A DNA stretch of 64,000 bases. Source: Balneicella halophila (GTDB taxonomy: Bacteria > Bacteroidota > Bacteroidia > Bacteroidales > Balneicellaceae). Position numbers and translations under genes: made by a program. Shown here piece by piece: positions 9,897-19,127 of this stretch (position 1 is its first letter; each line of letters begins with the position of its first letter). The stretch spans positions 992,001-1,056,000 of the forward strand of contig NZ_QENZ01000003.1 of assembly GCF_003096835.1 (NCBI RefSeq), written 5' to 3'. The notes below the pieces were generated by a model that saw nothing but the letters and a program-made list of their open reading frames with translations, ran no database searches and was not told where the DNA came from.

Positions 9897-10353
9897 ATGA
9901 AAAAAAGTTGACCATTTGTTTGTTCATTTCTGTTATCTTGATGATTTCATGTAATACTGCAAACCAAAAAGAAAATAAAAACATGGTTCTACGGAAAATA
10001 AAGATAAAATTATTAATGATGAACCCTTAGGGAAATCAAAGGATCTAATTAAGCTTTTAAAAAGGGAGGTTGAGGTTTCAAACCAAGCAGCCACTGTTGT
10101 TATAAACACGGAAGGACGTTGGTGGTGGATAAATGATATTGCATTTAATGATGCTCATGTCGATTTTCAATCTATTGATACTTCTGTGAGTGATTTTATA
10201 ATTAAAAAGCAAAACTTTTCTATAGAAAGGAAAGCCACTACTGAATTAGTTATAAAGTTAGAAGAAAATCTCTCCTCTCAAAGAAGAGTACTTAGAATTA
10301 CTCTTCAAGCAGGCAATTATTTTGATTCTGTAGAAATTACTCAATTGCCGTAA
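9897..10353 (+). pseudogene. Small lipoprotein gene broken by two frameshifts
   Basis: Not visible as one open frame. Starting at the ATG at 9897, a run of seven A leads straight to a TGA. If one A is added, the reading becomes MKKKLTICLFISVILMISC, a clear lipoprotein signal peptide ending in a lipobox Cys. This frame runs to about 9982, where a second single-base shift (again near an A run) opens a frame of about 120 codons from 9985 to the TAA at 10351-10353, with a WWWINDIAF segment and no Met start of its own. Both breaks are consistent with loss of one A. The restored protein would be about 150 residues with an unrecognised, probably beta-rich domain. It could be a real pseudogene, a phase-variable gene or a base-call error; it sits beside another broken gene. 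Confidence 0.7.
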
Positions 10354-10484
10354 CATAAAGATTAATCTAATAGATACTTAACTATTCTTATTTATCAGAT
10401 TTTAAAATATGAACATATGAAATTCATTCAATTAAAATAACTACCTTTTTAGTTGTCGATGAAAATCTAAACCCTTAACACCCT

Positions 10485-11981
10485 ATGAAAAATTATTCAA
10501 TATTCATACTCCCTGTATTTCTTGCTAGTCTGCTTGCCTTTTCTTGTAGTGATGAGAATCCCGCAAGTGTAGTTTTAGTTTTTGAAGAAGCTCGGAGTCC
10601 ATCTGACTATATTTCACCATCAGGAAATTTCAGAAAAACAAATCCAACGATGGGCTTAATTTCATACATTAAAGATGATACTCTTCGGTTTTATAGTCCT
10701 AAGACTAATTTTGATACTTTGTCGTTGGCTGTTCCCAAAGAAGGATTAGAAATTCAGATTAAAGAAAAGATTGCTCCTTTTAATTATTTGCTGCAGCAGG
10801 GGGACACTATTTTAGTTACTATTGATGAATTTGGCAATTCTTTTTTGAAAAGTAAAGTTTCGCAAGAAAATACAACTTTTTATAATTTACCTTATGAAAT
10901 TTCTACTGGGCAAAAGTATTTAGGGATGTCGCTTCTTGTTGGACTTGTGAGTTTTGGTCATTAGTTAGAGCGTATAGAGCTTGCCAAAACACAAATGCCA
11001 GATCTCTACGAAATTCTAAAAGAGAGTTATGCTCCCAGAGATTCCTTAATAATGTCATTTGAATTGTATGATGCTAATTTTGAGAAAGAATTGGATGAAA
11101 TAAAGTCAAAAAATCAATTCTCTGAGGAGAAAATTAATTATTTACGTTACATAAAAAGATTAAATGAAGCACTTTTTACTTGGGGAAAGGCAAGCAGTAG
11201 CAAAGAAAAACCCGTAAAAGATGCTTTTTCTGATTTTTATAATGATGCGTATTTGGATTTTGTTAGTTACAAAGATTTTTTGGAATACGCATTTGGATTT
11301 TATTATGAAGTAGCTGAGAATATACCAAGAGTCTATGGAGGCATTGGGACTAAAATTGATTCTCGGGAAACTTTTAAAAAGATAATTAAAGATACTGAGA
11401 TTCCTCCTAAAACAAAAAACTATGTTTTAAAATTCACATTAACAAAATTGTTAGATCAGTTTGGAGAAGAAGAAGGCTATACTTATGTAAAAGAATATGA
11501 GAAATTAGCTGAAGAGTCATTTTCAAGAGAAGATGAAAAAAATATTAAATATGTACAAGATGAATTATTTTTAAAAGACTTGTCAGGCAATCAAGTAACA
11601 TTTCAAGCATTATTACAAAAATACAAAGGAAAGGTCATTTATGTTGACTTTTGGGCAAGTTGGTGCATGCCGTGTAGAGAACAAATGCCTAAAGGGAAGG
11701 AATTACACAAAAAATTTAAGGATAAAGACATTGTGTTTCTATATTTTGCGTTAAATGATAATGAAGAAGCATGGACTAAAGCTTGCAAGAAGTTAGAAAT
11801 CGAAGAGAATAGCTATTTTGTAATAAATCCTAAAACGGCTAGATTTATAGCTGATAATAAGATAAAAAGCATTCCTCGCTACTTTCTCTTTGATAAAACA
11901 GGAATGTTGATAGATAGAAATGCTCCTCGTCCTAAAGATGATAATGTAGAAATTATTTTTGATAAATATTTAAAAGAGTAA
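10485..11981 (+). pseudogene. TlpA-like thioredoxin-fold lipoprotein interrupted by TAG
   Basis: Two open segments, 10485-10964 and 10995-11981, lie in the same frame and are separated by one TAG at 10962-10964. The joined reading frame would give about 498 residues. The N-terminus has a lipoprotein signal (FLASLLAFSC, Cys about residue 21). Residues up to about 360 form a poorly conserved envelope domain of the kind found ahead of thioredoxin folds in Bacteroidota. The C-terminus is a TlpA/AhpC-TSA domain with the redox motif WASWCMPC and the cis-Pro segment KSIPRYFLF. A single C-to-T change turning CAG (Gln) into TAG would explain the break. Without the fix, the 328-residue downstream part lacks a signal peptide and would not reach its oxidising compartment. 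Likely a recent nonsense pseudogene. Confidence 0.75.
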
Positions 11982-11987
11982 TAAATA

Positions 11988-12023
11988 AAAAAACAGCTAT
12001 AAACCAATGTTTGTAACTGTTTT
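11988..12023. terminator. Bidirectional terminator between tlpA-like gene and msrA
   Basis: The stem AAAACAG..CTGTTTT, with inner pairing of TATAAAC against GTTTGTA, lies between convergent genes, with A and T runs at its ends. The inner stem has mismatches, so strength is moderate. Confidence 0.55.
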
Positions 12024-12041
12024 GTGGCTAAAAGTCAGCCT

Positions 12042-12644
12042 TTATTTTTTCAGTTTGTCTTTAAACTGTTTTTTGAACTTGTTTACCTTAGGGCGGATAA
12101 CCATACGGCAATACGGTTGGTCGCCATTACGTTCATAATAGTCGTTATGATAATCTTCGGCAGGATAGAAAGCTTCAAAAGGAACAACTTCCGTTACAAT
12201 AGGTTTGTCAAACACTTTATCATAATGTAATTGCTTGATGTATTCATTTGCAACTTCTTTTTGCTTTTCACTATGATAGAAGATAGCCGAGCGGTACTGC
12301 GTACCTACATCTGCACCTTGGCGGTTTAAACTTGTGGGGTCATGAACAGTCCAAAATACCTCTAAGATTTCCTCAAAAGTGATGAGTTCAGGATTGAAAG
12401 TGATTTGTACAACCTCTGCGTGCCCTGTTCTGCCAGTGCAAACTTCTTTATATGCTGGGTTTTTAATATCTCCACCACTATAACCTGATTGCACACTCTC
12501 TACACCTTTAAGTTGATCAAAGACAGCCTCAACACACCAAAAGCATCCTGCGCCAAGTGTAGCAGTTTCTGCATTTTTTGCTTCTACTATCATACCTATA
12601 AATATTGTTGTAATTAATACTGTTATTTGTTTTAAAATACTCAT
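12042..12644 (-). CDS. msrA: Peptide-methionine (S)-S-oxide reductase MsrA
   Basis: Reduces methionine-S-sulfoxide in damaged proteins. The protein has 200 residues: an N-terminal hydrophobic stretch ([16 protein letters not shown]) looks like a signal peptide, then the MsrA domain starts at about residue 27. The catalytic motif GCFWC is at residues 33-37, and the family blocks GYSGG, GHAEVVQ, and [11 protein letters not shown] are present. A Cys near the end (QPYC) may act as resolving residue. The exported form suggests repair of envelope proteins. The gene ends 4 nt after the stop side of the neighbouring response regulator gene starts its downstream gap, so the two are likely cotranscribed on the minus strand. 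No MsrB domain is fused or adjacent. Confidence 0.94.
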   Translation of the reverse strand: MSILKQITVLITTIFIGMIVEAKNAETATLGAGCFWCVEAVFDQLKGVESVQSGYSGGDIKNPAYKEVCTGRTGHAEVVQITFNPELITFEEILEVFWTVHDPTSLNRQGADVGTQYRSAIFYHSEKQKEVANEYIKQLHYDKVFDKPIVTEVVPFEAFYPAEDYHNDYYERNGDQPYCRMVIRPKVNKFKKQFKDKLKK

Positions 12645-12647
12645 TCG

Positions 12648-13805
12648 TTATTGTCTCGTGAAAGATTGGATATCTTTTTTGTTAATCGTTTGTTGACCAA
12701 GAATGATAAGCCTTTCAATAACATTACGAAACTCGCGGATGTTACCTGTCCAATCTAGCTTTTGCAATTCTTTTATAGCTTCTTTATCTATTTTCTTCTC
12801 AGGAACCTTCATCTCAGTACATATTTGATTGATAAAATGCTCAGCTAAAATAGGGATATCATCTTTTCTATCATTTAGTGACGGTACTTGTATGAGAATA
12901 ACACTCAATCGATGATAGAGGTCTTCTCGAAAGCGTTTTGCCTTTATTTCTTCCTCAATATTTTTATTTGTGGCGGCAATGACTCTTGGATTTACTTTGA
13001 TTTCTTTAGTGCCACCTACCCGTGTAATTCTGTTTTCTTGTAGCGCGCGCAACACTTTGGCTTGAGCCGGTAAACTCATATCGCCAATCTCATCTAAAAA
13101 TAGGGTTCCTTCACTTGCCAACTCAAACTTTCCTTTGCGTTGCTTGTGCGCTGAGGTAAATGAACCTTTTTCATGTCCGAAAAGTTCACTTTCTATCAAT
13201 TCCGAAGGTATTGCTGCACAGTTTACCTCAATAAATGGAGCTTTACTACGTTCACTTTTCTCATGAATTTGATGAGCTACCAATTCCTTGCCGCTACCAT
13301 TAGGCCCAGTGATTAAAACACGAGCTTCTGTAGGAGCAACTTTATCAATCATATCCCGAATCCTGTTTAGAGGTTCTGAATCTCCAATGATTTGAAATTT
13401 CTTGCTGACTCTTTTCTTTAAAACCTTTGTTTCTGTGATAAGATTCGATTTGTCAAGGCCATTACGAAGTGTTACCAAAAGTCTGTTAAGATCTACAGGT
13501 TTTTCGATAAAATCATAAGCACCGAGTTTTATAGCCTCTACAGCAGTGTCAATAGTTCCATGTCCCGATAGCATTATAACCGATAAATCGGGTTTTAGCT
13601 CAAGCATTTTCGGTAATGCTTCTATACCATCCATTTCAGGCATTTTTATATCACATAAAACGGCATCAAAATCCTCTTTTTTGATTAATTCCAAAGCTTT
13701 CAGAGCGTTTTCTGCTGTGCTTATCTCATAATTTTCGTAGCTTAAAACATCGCTTAAACTTCGACGGATGCTTTGCTCATCATCAACAACTAATATTGAA
13801 GGCAT
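12648..13805 (-). CDS. NtrC-type response regulator lacking a HTH domain
   Basis: A 385-residue response regulator with a receiver domain (residues about 3-118, phospho-acceptor D52 in DAVLCDIKMPEMDG) joined to a sigma-54-activator-type AAA+ domain (about 142-370). Walker A is GPNGSGKE (167-174) and Walker B is TLFLDEIGDM (D238 E239). The sigma-54 contact loop, normally GAFTGA, reads GSFTSA at 214-219. The protein stops about 35 residues after the AAA+ core, so the Fis-type helix-turn-helix found in most family members is missing. It may activate sigma-54 promoters from solution or act by protein contact. No sensor kinase is next to it. It lies just upstream of msrA (3-nt gap), so oxidative or envelope stress control is possible but unproven. 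Confidence 0.9.
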   Translation of the reverse strand: MPSILVVDDEQSIRRSLSDVLSYENYEISTAENALKALELIKKEDFDAVLCDIKMPEMDGIEALPKMLELKPDLSVIMLSGHGTIDTAVEAIKLGAYDFIEKPVDLNRLLVTLRNGLDKSNLITETKVLKKRVSKKFQIIGDSEPLNRIRDMIDKVAPTEARVLITGPNGSGKELVAHQIHEKSERSKAPFIEVNCAAIPSELIESELFGHEKGSFTSAHKQRKGKFELASEGTLFLDEIGDMSLPAQAKVLRALQENRITRVGGTKEIKVNPRVIAATNKNIEEEIKAKRFREDLYHRLSVILIQVPSLNDRKDDIPILAEHFINQICTEMKVPEKKIDKEAIKELQKLDWTGNIREFRNVIERLIILGQQTINKKDIQSFTRQ

Positions 13806-13921
13806 TTTTTCTCTAATTTTTTATTGAACATTCAAAGTAATAAAAAAAAACGAACTTATTAGAATTTATGGATACAAAAGATGGATTTTTAGAAACTTAC
13901 CAAATAGAAACTTCCAAATTA

Positions 13922-15238
13922 TTAAGATTCGTTATTGTATTTATTATAGACTTTTAGTAAATCATTAAAATCAGCTTCTTCTTCGAGATTTCTTTCTGCA
14001 GTTTTTAAAATAATATTAATGTGCTTTTCTATAATTTCTTTGCGTTCTTCGTCATTGATGTAGTTTGAGATTCTAACTAATCCTTCCATGAGTCGTATTA
14101 AAATAGCTGGAGTCTCACTACCATATTGGCGGATTTGGTTAAAAGCGGTATCTATAAATTTCTCAAAAGTAAGGGGTTTTGTAATGAGCCTCAACTTTTT
14201 GTCATCATCTAATATATTTGGTTTTGGAAAATCAATTTGTGTAAGATAACAGCCTATAGCAGTTAGATTATCAATGCAGTTGATAGCAGTATATGGATCG
14301 TTTACACCTGGCGAAAGTGCTCTAGAGGCTATTTCAACCATTTGGTGTATGCCAAAGTCAGCATCTTGGGTAGCGGTGCGTCGATTTCCTGTGATGAAGC
14401 AATCATGAATCTCATCTACGGTAGATTCATCACATTTTGTGTGAGAATGGATTCTTAGGAGTTCTTCTCCAATAATTAGAAAATCACCAGGACGAAAATG
14501 AATAATCAATAAAATATTTTTTTGAGTAGCAATAGTTAATAAACTATCAAAATCTACTGCTTGTAGGTAGCCATTTTTCTCAGTCCGGATTTTTTCAACT
14601 ATAGAATATTGCGAAAAAGCTTTTTCTAATTGTTCATTACTAAATGTTACATTATTAAACTTTTTCTCACGTTCAATTAAAAGGCGTAAGTTTTTACGCA
14701 TAGCAGCATTTATCTTTGCAACTACTTGGTCAGCCTGTATTTGCAATGCGGTATGGTGTACGTAAACAACCAATAAGACAATATTGGCAACTGCAAGCAT
14801 GATCGCAAACATAATAGACAAATTGGGCGTAAACTTAGTTTCTTCTATTGATTTTACAGTACGCAAGACTATAATTGAATAGATAAAAGTCGCAATATAA
14901 CTGCCTAGTACAATTTGATTGATTCTGTCATACATAAAGTTTTGTAATAACCTTGGACCAAACTGGGAAGATGCCATAGTGAGTGCTACCAGTGTAATTG
15001 AGAATACTGTACCGGCCACGCCAATCATTGCGCCTGCTATAGTTGATAATATGCTTCTGGCAGCATCTGAACCTCCTGTAAGTAAATACTTATAAGCGCC
15101 TGCAGGTTTAAATTCACTTACTGCATCAAAATAGACTAGACCCAATGCTAGCATGATAGCTACGAATACTATTGAAAGTGGGATAAACCAAAAACTACCT
15201 AATAACAGTTTCCAAATATATGCAATACGTGTTTTCAA
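13922..15238 (-). CDS. DUF2254 family membrane protein
   Basis: A 438-residue protein with an N-terminal membrane half (four hydrophobic segments between about residues 12 and 165: LLLGSFWFIPLSIVFVAIML, a segment near 65-88, one near 107-126 and one near 140-160) and a soluble C-terminal half of about 270 residues. The conserved DUF2254 pieces are the glycine-rich AGAMIGVAGTVFSITLVAL and the ALSPGVNDPYTA motif near residue 310. The family's biochemical role is unknown. It lies 5 nt downstream of an MscS-type channel gene on the same strand, which suggests a joint role in membrane stress or ion balance. That pairing is inference from order only. Confidence 0.85.
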   Translation of the reverse strand: MKTRIAYIWKLLLGSFWFIPLSIVFVAIMLALGLVYFDAVSEFKPAGAYKYLLTGGSDAARSILSTIAGAMIGVAGTVFSITLVALTMASSQFGPRLLQNFMYDRINQIVLGSYIATFIYSIIVLRTVKSIEETKFTPNLSIMFAIMLAVANIVLLVVYVHHTALQIQADQVVAKINAAMRKNLRLLIEREKKFNNVTFSNEQLEKAFSQYSIVEKIRTEKNGYLQAVDFDSLLTIATQKNILLIIHFRPGDFLIIGEELLRIHSHTKCDESTVDEIHDCFITGNRRTATQDADFGIHQMVEIASRALSPGVNDPYTAINCIDNLTAIGCYLTQIDFPKPNILDDDKKLRLITKPLTFEKFIDTAFNQIRQYGSETPAILIRLMEGLVRISNYINDEERKEIIEKHINIILKTAERNLEEEADFNDLLKVYNKYNNES

Positions 15239-15243
15239 AATCG

Positions 15244-16113
15244 TTATTCTTTTTCTACCTCATTAGGTTGAGATATAAGTGTTCTAATAGGAAATGGAAT
15301 TTCTATATCGTTTTTGTCAAATGCCTTTTTTAAAGCAATGATAGCTTCGCTTTTAGCTTTTAAAATATCGATAGCTTTTTTACCATTAATCCAAAATCGC
15401 ATTTTAAAGTTGATGGAGCTATCAGCAAATTCCTGGTAATAAAATTCAATATCTTCTAAAGGATTGGGTGGAAAAATTTCTTTTATAGTTGCTATAGCAA
15501 TATCTCTGACTTCTTCTAAATCAGAATCATAATGCACGCCACAACTAATGTCTGTCCTAATGCGTGAATTCAGTCCATAGTTCTTAAAAGGACTTTGAAG
15601 TACCAGTTTATTCGGAATGACGACGATATTGTTATCTCCCTCTTTTACTTTTATACTACGCAGATTTATTTCTAAAACCTCCCCGCTGAATCCATTTGAA
15701 TCAATCCAATCGCCTACATGAACTACCTCGTTCAATGCAAGAGATATTCCCGAAAACGTGTTCGTCAATGTTCCTTGTAAGGCTAAACCGATAGCCAAAC
15801 CTGCTACTCCTGCACTAGCTAATATCGTTTTCAAAACTTCATCAAGATTAAGTATTGCTAAAGCAAGAAATAACCCTAAAGACAATGTAATAATAGATAG
15901 GATATTTGCAGCCAAATTTCGGATGGATGTTTGTTTGATAAATCGTTTAAGATATTTCCTAAAAGATTTCTCAAACAACCTTGATAAGAAGTAGGATAGC
16001 GTAAAAACAGCTATGGCTAATATAATGTTTGGAGTATTAGTGATAAGAGTATCCAACCAGCCCTCAAGTTTAGTCATGAGTTTTTCCCAAGAGCCATTCA
16101 TTTGCTCATCCAT
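15244..16113 (-). CDS. Small-conductance mechanosensitive channel (MscS family)
   Basis: A 289-residue channel that releases solutes when membrane tension rises. Three membrane helices occupy residues about 25-125. The third is the Gly/Ala-rich pore helix ILASAGVAGLAIGLALQGTL that MscS proteins use for helix packing. The cytoplasmic part has the MscS beta-domain (VHVGDWIDSNGFSGEVLEI) and a C-terminal alpha/beta domain with FWINGK. The length matches E. coli MscS (286). The N-terminus MDEQMNGSWEKLMTKL resembles family members, supporting this start. It heads a two-gene unit with the DUF2254 gene and diverges from the POT transporter across 141 nt. Confidence 0.93.
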   Translation of the reverse strand: MDEQMNGSWEKLMTKLEGWLDTLITNTPNIILAIAVFTLSYFLSRLFEKSFRKYLKRFIKQTSIRNLAANILSIITLSLGLFLALAILNLDEVLKTILASAGVAGLAIGLALQGTLTNTFSGISLALNEVVHVGDWIDSNGFSGEVLEINLRSIKVKEGDNNIVVIPNKLVLQSPFKNYGLNSRIRTDISCGVHYDSDLEEVRDIAIATIKEIFPPNPLEDIEFYYQEFADSSINFKMRFWINGKKAIDILKAKSEAIIALKKAFDKNDIEIPFPIRTLISQPNEVEKE

Positions 16114-16191
16114 AAGATTTATTTTTCAATTTTCTGTTGTAAAAATATATTTTTAAGCTATTAAAAACTAATTCTATTATAGAAAATTGAT

Positions 16192-16199
16192 TAGTTTTG
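16192..16199 (+). promoter_or_regulatory. Candidate -7 box for the POT transporter operon
   Basis: TAgtTTTG lies 55 nt ahead of the ATG at 16255. No good TTTG is seen 17-23 nt upstream, so support is from the -7 box only. Confidence 0.35.
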
Positions 16200-16254
16200 A
16201 GGTCGGATGTATTAAAAATTAAGAAAAGAAAACTAACTAAAATACTTAAATGAT

Positions 16255-17742
16255 ATGGAAAATAAGAATATTGGTAAAGCTTTAGCCCCAGAGAAAAAAG
16301 GATTTTCAAGAGCCTTTTGGGTAGCTAATAGTGTAGAATTATTAGAGCGATTGGCGTACTATGCCGTATTCATTGTAATTACTTTATATTTATCCAATAT
16401 ATTAGGATTTACTGATGGGCAAGCAGGTATTATTTCTGGAGCATTCTCTGCTTTGTTATACTTGCTACCAACTTTCGTAGGTGCTTATGCTGATAAAATA
16501 GGTTTTAGAACGTCAATTATTCTAGCCTTTGGACTATTAACAGTTGGTTATGCAGGTCTAGGCGTTTTGCCAACGATGTTGGAAAGTGCAGGTTTAGTAA
16601 CTTATGGAACAGGAGATGGATTAGGAGTCTTGTCTGATTTCTTTAGCAGTTTTACTGATGTTGTTTTTGGAACAAATACAGAATATACAGGACTTGCAGA
16701 AAGTGCTGAACGATGGATAATTGTACCCATCTTATTATTAATTGTAGTCGGAGGGGCATTTATCAAAGCGGTTATCTCAGGAACTGTTGCTAAGGAAACC
16801 ACATCAGAAACAAGAGCTAGAGGATATGCCATTTTTTATATGATGGTAAATTTTGGAGCTTTCACTGGTAAGACTGTTGTAGATCCATTAAGAAGAAGTT
16901 TGGGAGATTACGGATTGGTTTACTTAAACTATTTTTCTGCATTTATGACATTCCTAGCTTTCATAACAGTAATATTCTTATATAAATCTTCAAAAGTTGA
17001 GGGACAAGGAAAGAAAATGTCTGAAATATGGACGGCTTTAGTAAAATTGGTTCAAAATAAACGTTTAATTATATTGATTTTAATAGTAACAGGTTTCTGG
17101 ACAGTGCAACAACAGTTGTACGCTTCTATGCCTAAATATGTCATTCGCATGGTAGGTGAAGATGCTTCTCCAGGGTGGATTGCCAACGTGAATCCGTTTG
17201 TTGTCTTCTTGAGTGTTAGTTTTGTTACTTCTCTTATGGCAAAGAAAAGAGCCATTACTTCAATGGTAGTAGGTATGTTCATTATTCCTTTTTCTGCATT
17301 AATTATGGCAGGAGGTAATATGATTGGTTCCGGTGAAATTTTAGGATTGCATCCTGTTACCTTTATGATGATTTTAGGTATCGTGTTCCAAGCTTTGGCT
17401 GAATGTTTCATTTCGCCACGTTTCTTAGAATATTTCTCAAAACAATCTCCAGAAGGAGAGGAGGGATTGTATTTAGGGTTTAGTCACTTGCATTCATTCT
17501 TCTCATCTTTAATTGCATTTATCAGTGCAGGATATCTGTTAGAAGCTTTCTGCCCAGACCCAAGATTGTATGAAGTAAATGGAGTTTTAGATAAAGTTGC
17601 CTATGCCGATGCAACCTCCCATGCTCATTATTTGTGGTTTGTATTCTGTGGCGTAGGTATTGTATCTGCGGTTGCTTTGTTGATATATGGTAAAGTTTAT
17701 GATAAGAGAGATAAGAAGTCTGGCTTCGTAGATGTAGCATAG
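16255..17742 (+). CDS. POT/PTR-type major facilitator transporter
   Basis: A 495-residue MFS protein with about 12-14 membrane segments. The first helix carries ELLERLAYY at residues 28-36, matching the ExxERFxYY signature of proton-coupled oligopeptide transporters. The loop DKIGFRTSI after helix 2 fits the MFS A-motif. A large insertion between about residues 112 and 155 (GDGLGVLSDFF and following) is longer than in E. coli relatives. Di- or tripeptide uptake is the likely role, though divergent Bacteroidota members of this family have untested substrates. It starts a plus-strand group with dapD 16 nt downstream, then tsaC and a rhodanese gene. Peptide import suits an amino-acid-fermenting cell. 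Confidence 0.85.
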   Translation: MENKNIGKALAPEKKGFSRAFWVANSVELLERLAYYAVFIVITLYLSNILGFTDGQAGIISGAFSALLYLLPTFVGAYADKIGFRTSIILAFGLLTVGYAGLGVLPTMLESAGLVTYGTGDGLGVLSDFFSSFTDVVFGTNTEYTGLAESAERWIIVPILLLIVVGGAFIKAVISGTVAKETTSETRARGYAIFYMMVNFGAFTGKTVVDPLRRSLGDYGLVYLNYFSAFMTFLAFITVIFLYKSSKVEGQGKKMSEIWTALVKLVQNKRLIILILIVTGFWTVQQQLYASMPKYVIRMVGEDASPGWIANVNPFVVFLSVSFVTSLMAKKRAITSMVVGMFIIPFSALIMAGGNMIGSGEILGLHPVTFMMILGIVFQALAECFISPRFLEYFSKQSPEGEEGLYLGFSHLHSFFSSLIAFISAGYLLEAFCPDPRLYEVNGVLDKVAYADATSHAHYLWFVFCGVGIVSAVALLIYGKVYDKRDKKSGFVDVA

Positions 17743-17758
17743 TATTAAATTAGAAAGA

Positions 17759-18565
17759 ATGCATCAAAAAATAATAGAGGCTTGGGATAATCGTGAGTTG
17801 CTTAAAGATAAAGAAGTTCAGAAAGCAATTAGGGAAACTATTGAACAATTAGATAAAGGGAGAATTCGTGTAGCAGAACCAACTGATGAGGGTTGGATAG
17901 TAAATGAAGCGGTCAAAAAAGCAGTGTTATTATACTTTCCCCTTCAGCAAATGGAAACTACAGAAGTAGGAATCTTTGAGTATCATGATAAAATGGCTCT
18001 TAAAAAAGATTATGCATCACAAGGTGTGAGAGTGGTTCCTCCTGCGGTTGCTCGCTATGGTTCTTATTTAGCAGAAGGAGTAATATTAATGCCCTCTTAT
18101 GTAAATATTGGTGCCTATGTTGATAGTCATACAATGGTGGATACTTGGGCAACTGTGGGGTCTTGTGCACAGATAGGTAAAAATGTACATCTGAGCGGAG
18201 GTGTTGGAGTTGGCGGTGTTTTAGAGCCAGTACAAGCATCTCCGGTAATCATAGAAGATGATTGCTTTGTAGGCTCTCGTTGTATTGTTGTGGAAGGTGT
18301 GCATCTTGAGAAAGAGGTTGTATTAGGAGCAAATGTTACTCTAACTGCTTCTACACCTATCATTGATGTAACAGGAAGTGAGCCTAAAGAATATAAAGGC
18401 AGAGTCCCGGAACGCTCTGTGGTAATTCCGGGAACACGTAAAAAGGAATTCCCTGCTGGAACCTATGATGTACCTTGCGCTTTAATTATTGGAAAACGCA
18501 AAGCTTCTACGAATACAAAAACTTCTTTAAATGATGCATTAAGAACCTATGGAGTACAAGTATAA
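17759..18565 (+). CDS. dapD: Tetrahydrodipicolinate N-succinyltransferase
   Basis: Transfers succinyl from succinyl-CoA to tetrahydrodipicolinate in the lysine/meso-diaminopimelate pathway, needed for peptidoglycan. At 268 residues it is the normal DapD length. The N-terminal helical domain (residues about 1-100) is followed by a left-handed beta-helix of hexapeptide repeats, seen in GAYVDSHTMVDTWATVGSCA, IGKNVHLSGGVGVGGVLEP and IIEDDCFVGSRCIVVEGV. The C-terminus RKASTNTKTSLNDALR matches the family. Its stop overlaps the tsaC start by 17 nt, so the two are translationally coupled. Confidence 0.96.
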   Translation: MHQKIIEAWDNRELLKDKEVQKAIRETIEQLDKGRIRVAEPTDEGWIVNEAVKKAVLLYFPLQQMETTEVGIFEYHDKMALKKDYASQGVRVVPPAVARYGSYLAEGVILMPSYVNIGAYVDSHTMVDTWATVGSCAQIGKNVHLSGGVGVGGVLEPVQASPVIIEDDCFVGSRCIVVEGVHLEKEVVLGANVTLTASTPIIDVTGSEPKEYKGRVPERSVVIPGTRKKEFPAGTYDVPCALIIGKRKASTNTKTSLNDALRTYGVQV

Positions 18566-19127
18566 TCGAGAAGATTTGAAAAAAACCCTAGCTGTCCTTC
18601 GCGACGGAGGGCTTATTTTGTATCCTACTGATACTATTTGGGGAATTGGTTGTGATGCCACCAATGAAGAAGCAGTACAAAAGGTATTTGCTTTGAAGCA
18701 GCGCGAAGACGCAAAGTCTTTATTGCTTTTAGTGGAAACTTCAGGTCGTTTGCCCTCGTATGTTGATAAAGTGCCTGACGTTGCTTGGGATTTAATGGAG
18801 ATGAGTGAAAAGCCAGTGAGCATTATTTATGATCATGCTAAGAATTTAGCTCCTTCAGTTGTTGCTGAAGATGGGAGTGTAGGTATTCGTGTTTGTAATG
18901 AACCTTTTGTGAGAGCTTTATTACAGCAATTTAAAAAGCCAATTGTCTCTACCTCTGCAAATATCAGTGGTGAAAATGCTCCAGCTTTTTTTAATGAAAT
19001 TAGTGAGGAAATAAAAACTGGCGTAGATTATGTCGTGGAATATCGTCAAGATGATATAACAAAGTCATTTTCTTCTTCAATTATTAAGTTAGGAGCAAGT
19101 GGCACAGTAAAAGTAATAAGAGAATGA
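18549..19127 (+). CDS. tsaC: L-threonylcarbamoyladenylate synthase (Sua5/YrdC/TsaC)
   Basis: Makes threonylcarbamoyl-AMP from threonine, bicarbonate and ATP, the first step of the t6A modification at position 37 of ANN-decoding tRNAs. The 192-residue protein is a stand-alone YrdC domain without the Sua5 C-terminal extension. Key segments are GGLILYPTDTIWGIGCDA, the KxR-like KQREDAKSLLLLV, and the PIVSTSANISGENAP block. The ATG at 18549 lies inside dapD (17-nt overlap). The next gene begins at its stop (ATGA). TsaB, a later member of the same pathway, is encoded elsewhere in this window at 35522-36202. Confidence 0.94.
   Translation: MEYKYNREDLKKTLAVLRDGGLILYPTDTIWGIGCDATNEEAVQKVFALKQREDAKSLLLLVETSGRLPSYVDKVPDVAWDLMEMSEKPVSIIYDHAKNLAPSVVAEDGSVGIRVCNEPFVRALLQQFKKPIVSTSANISGENAPAFFNEISEEIKTGVDYVVEYRQDDITKSFSSSIIKLGASGTVKVIRE

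Noticed and set aside
9739-9984. Minus-strand frame of 81 codons over the hppA terminator
   Set aside because: It overlaps the terminator and the signal-peptide region of the frameshifted lipoprotein on the other strand.
10962-10964. Recoded TAG codon (readthrough amino acid)
   Set aside because: No special downstream structure is evident, and TAG is used as a normal stop elsewhere, for example at the end of radC; a nonsense mutation is simpler.
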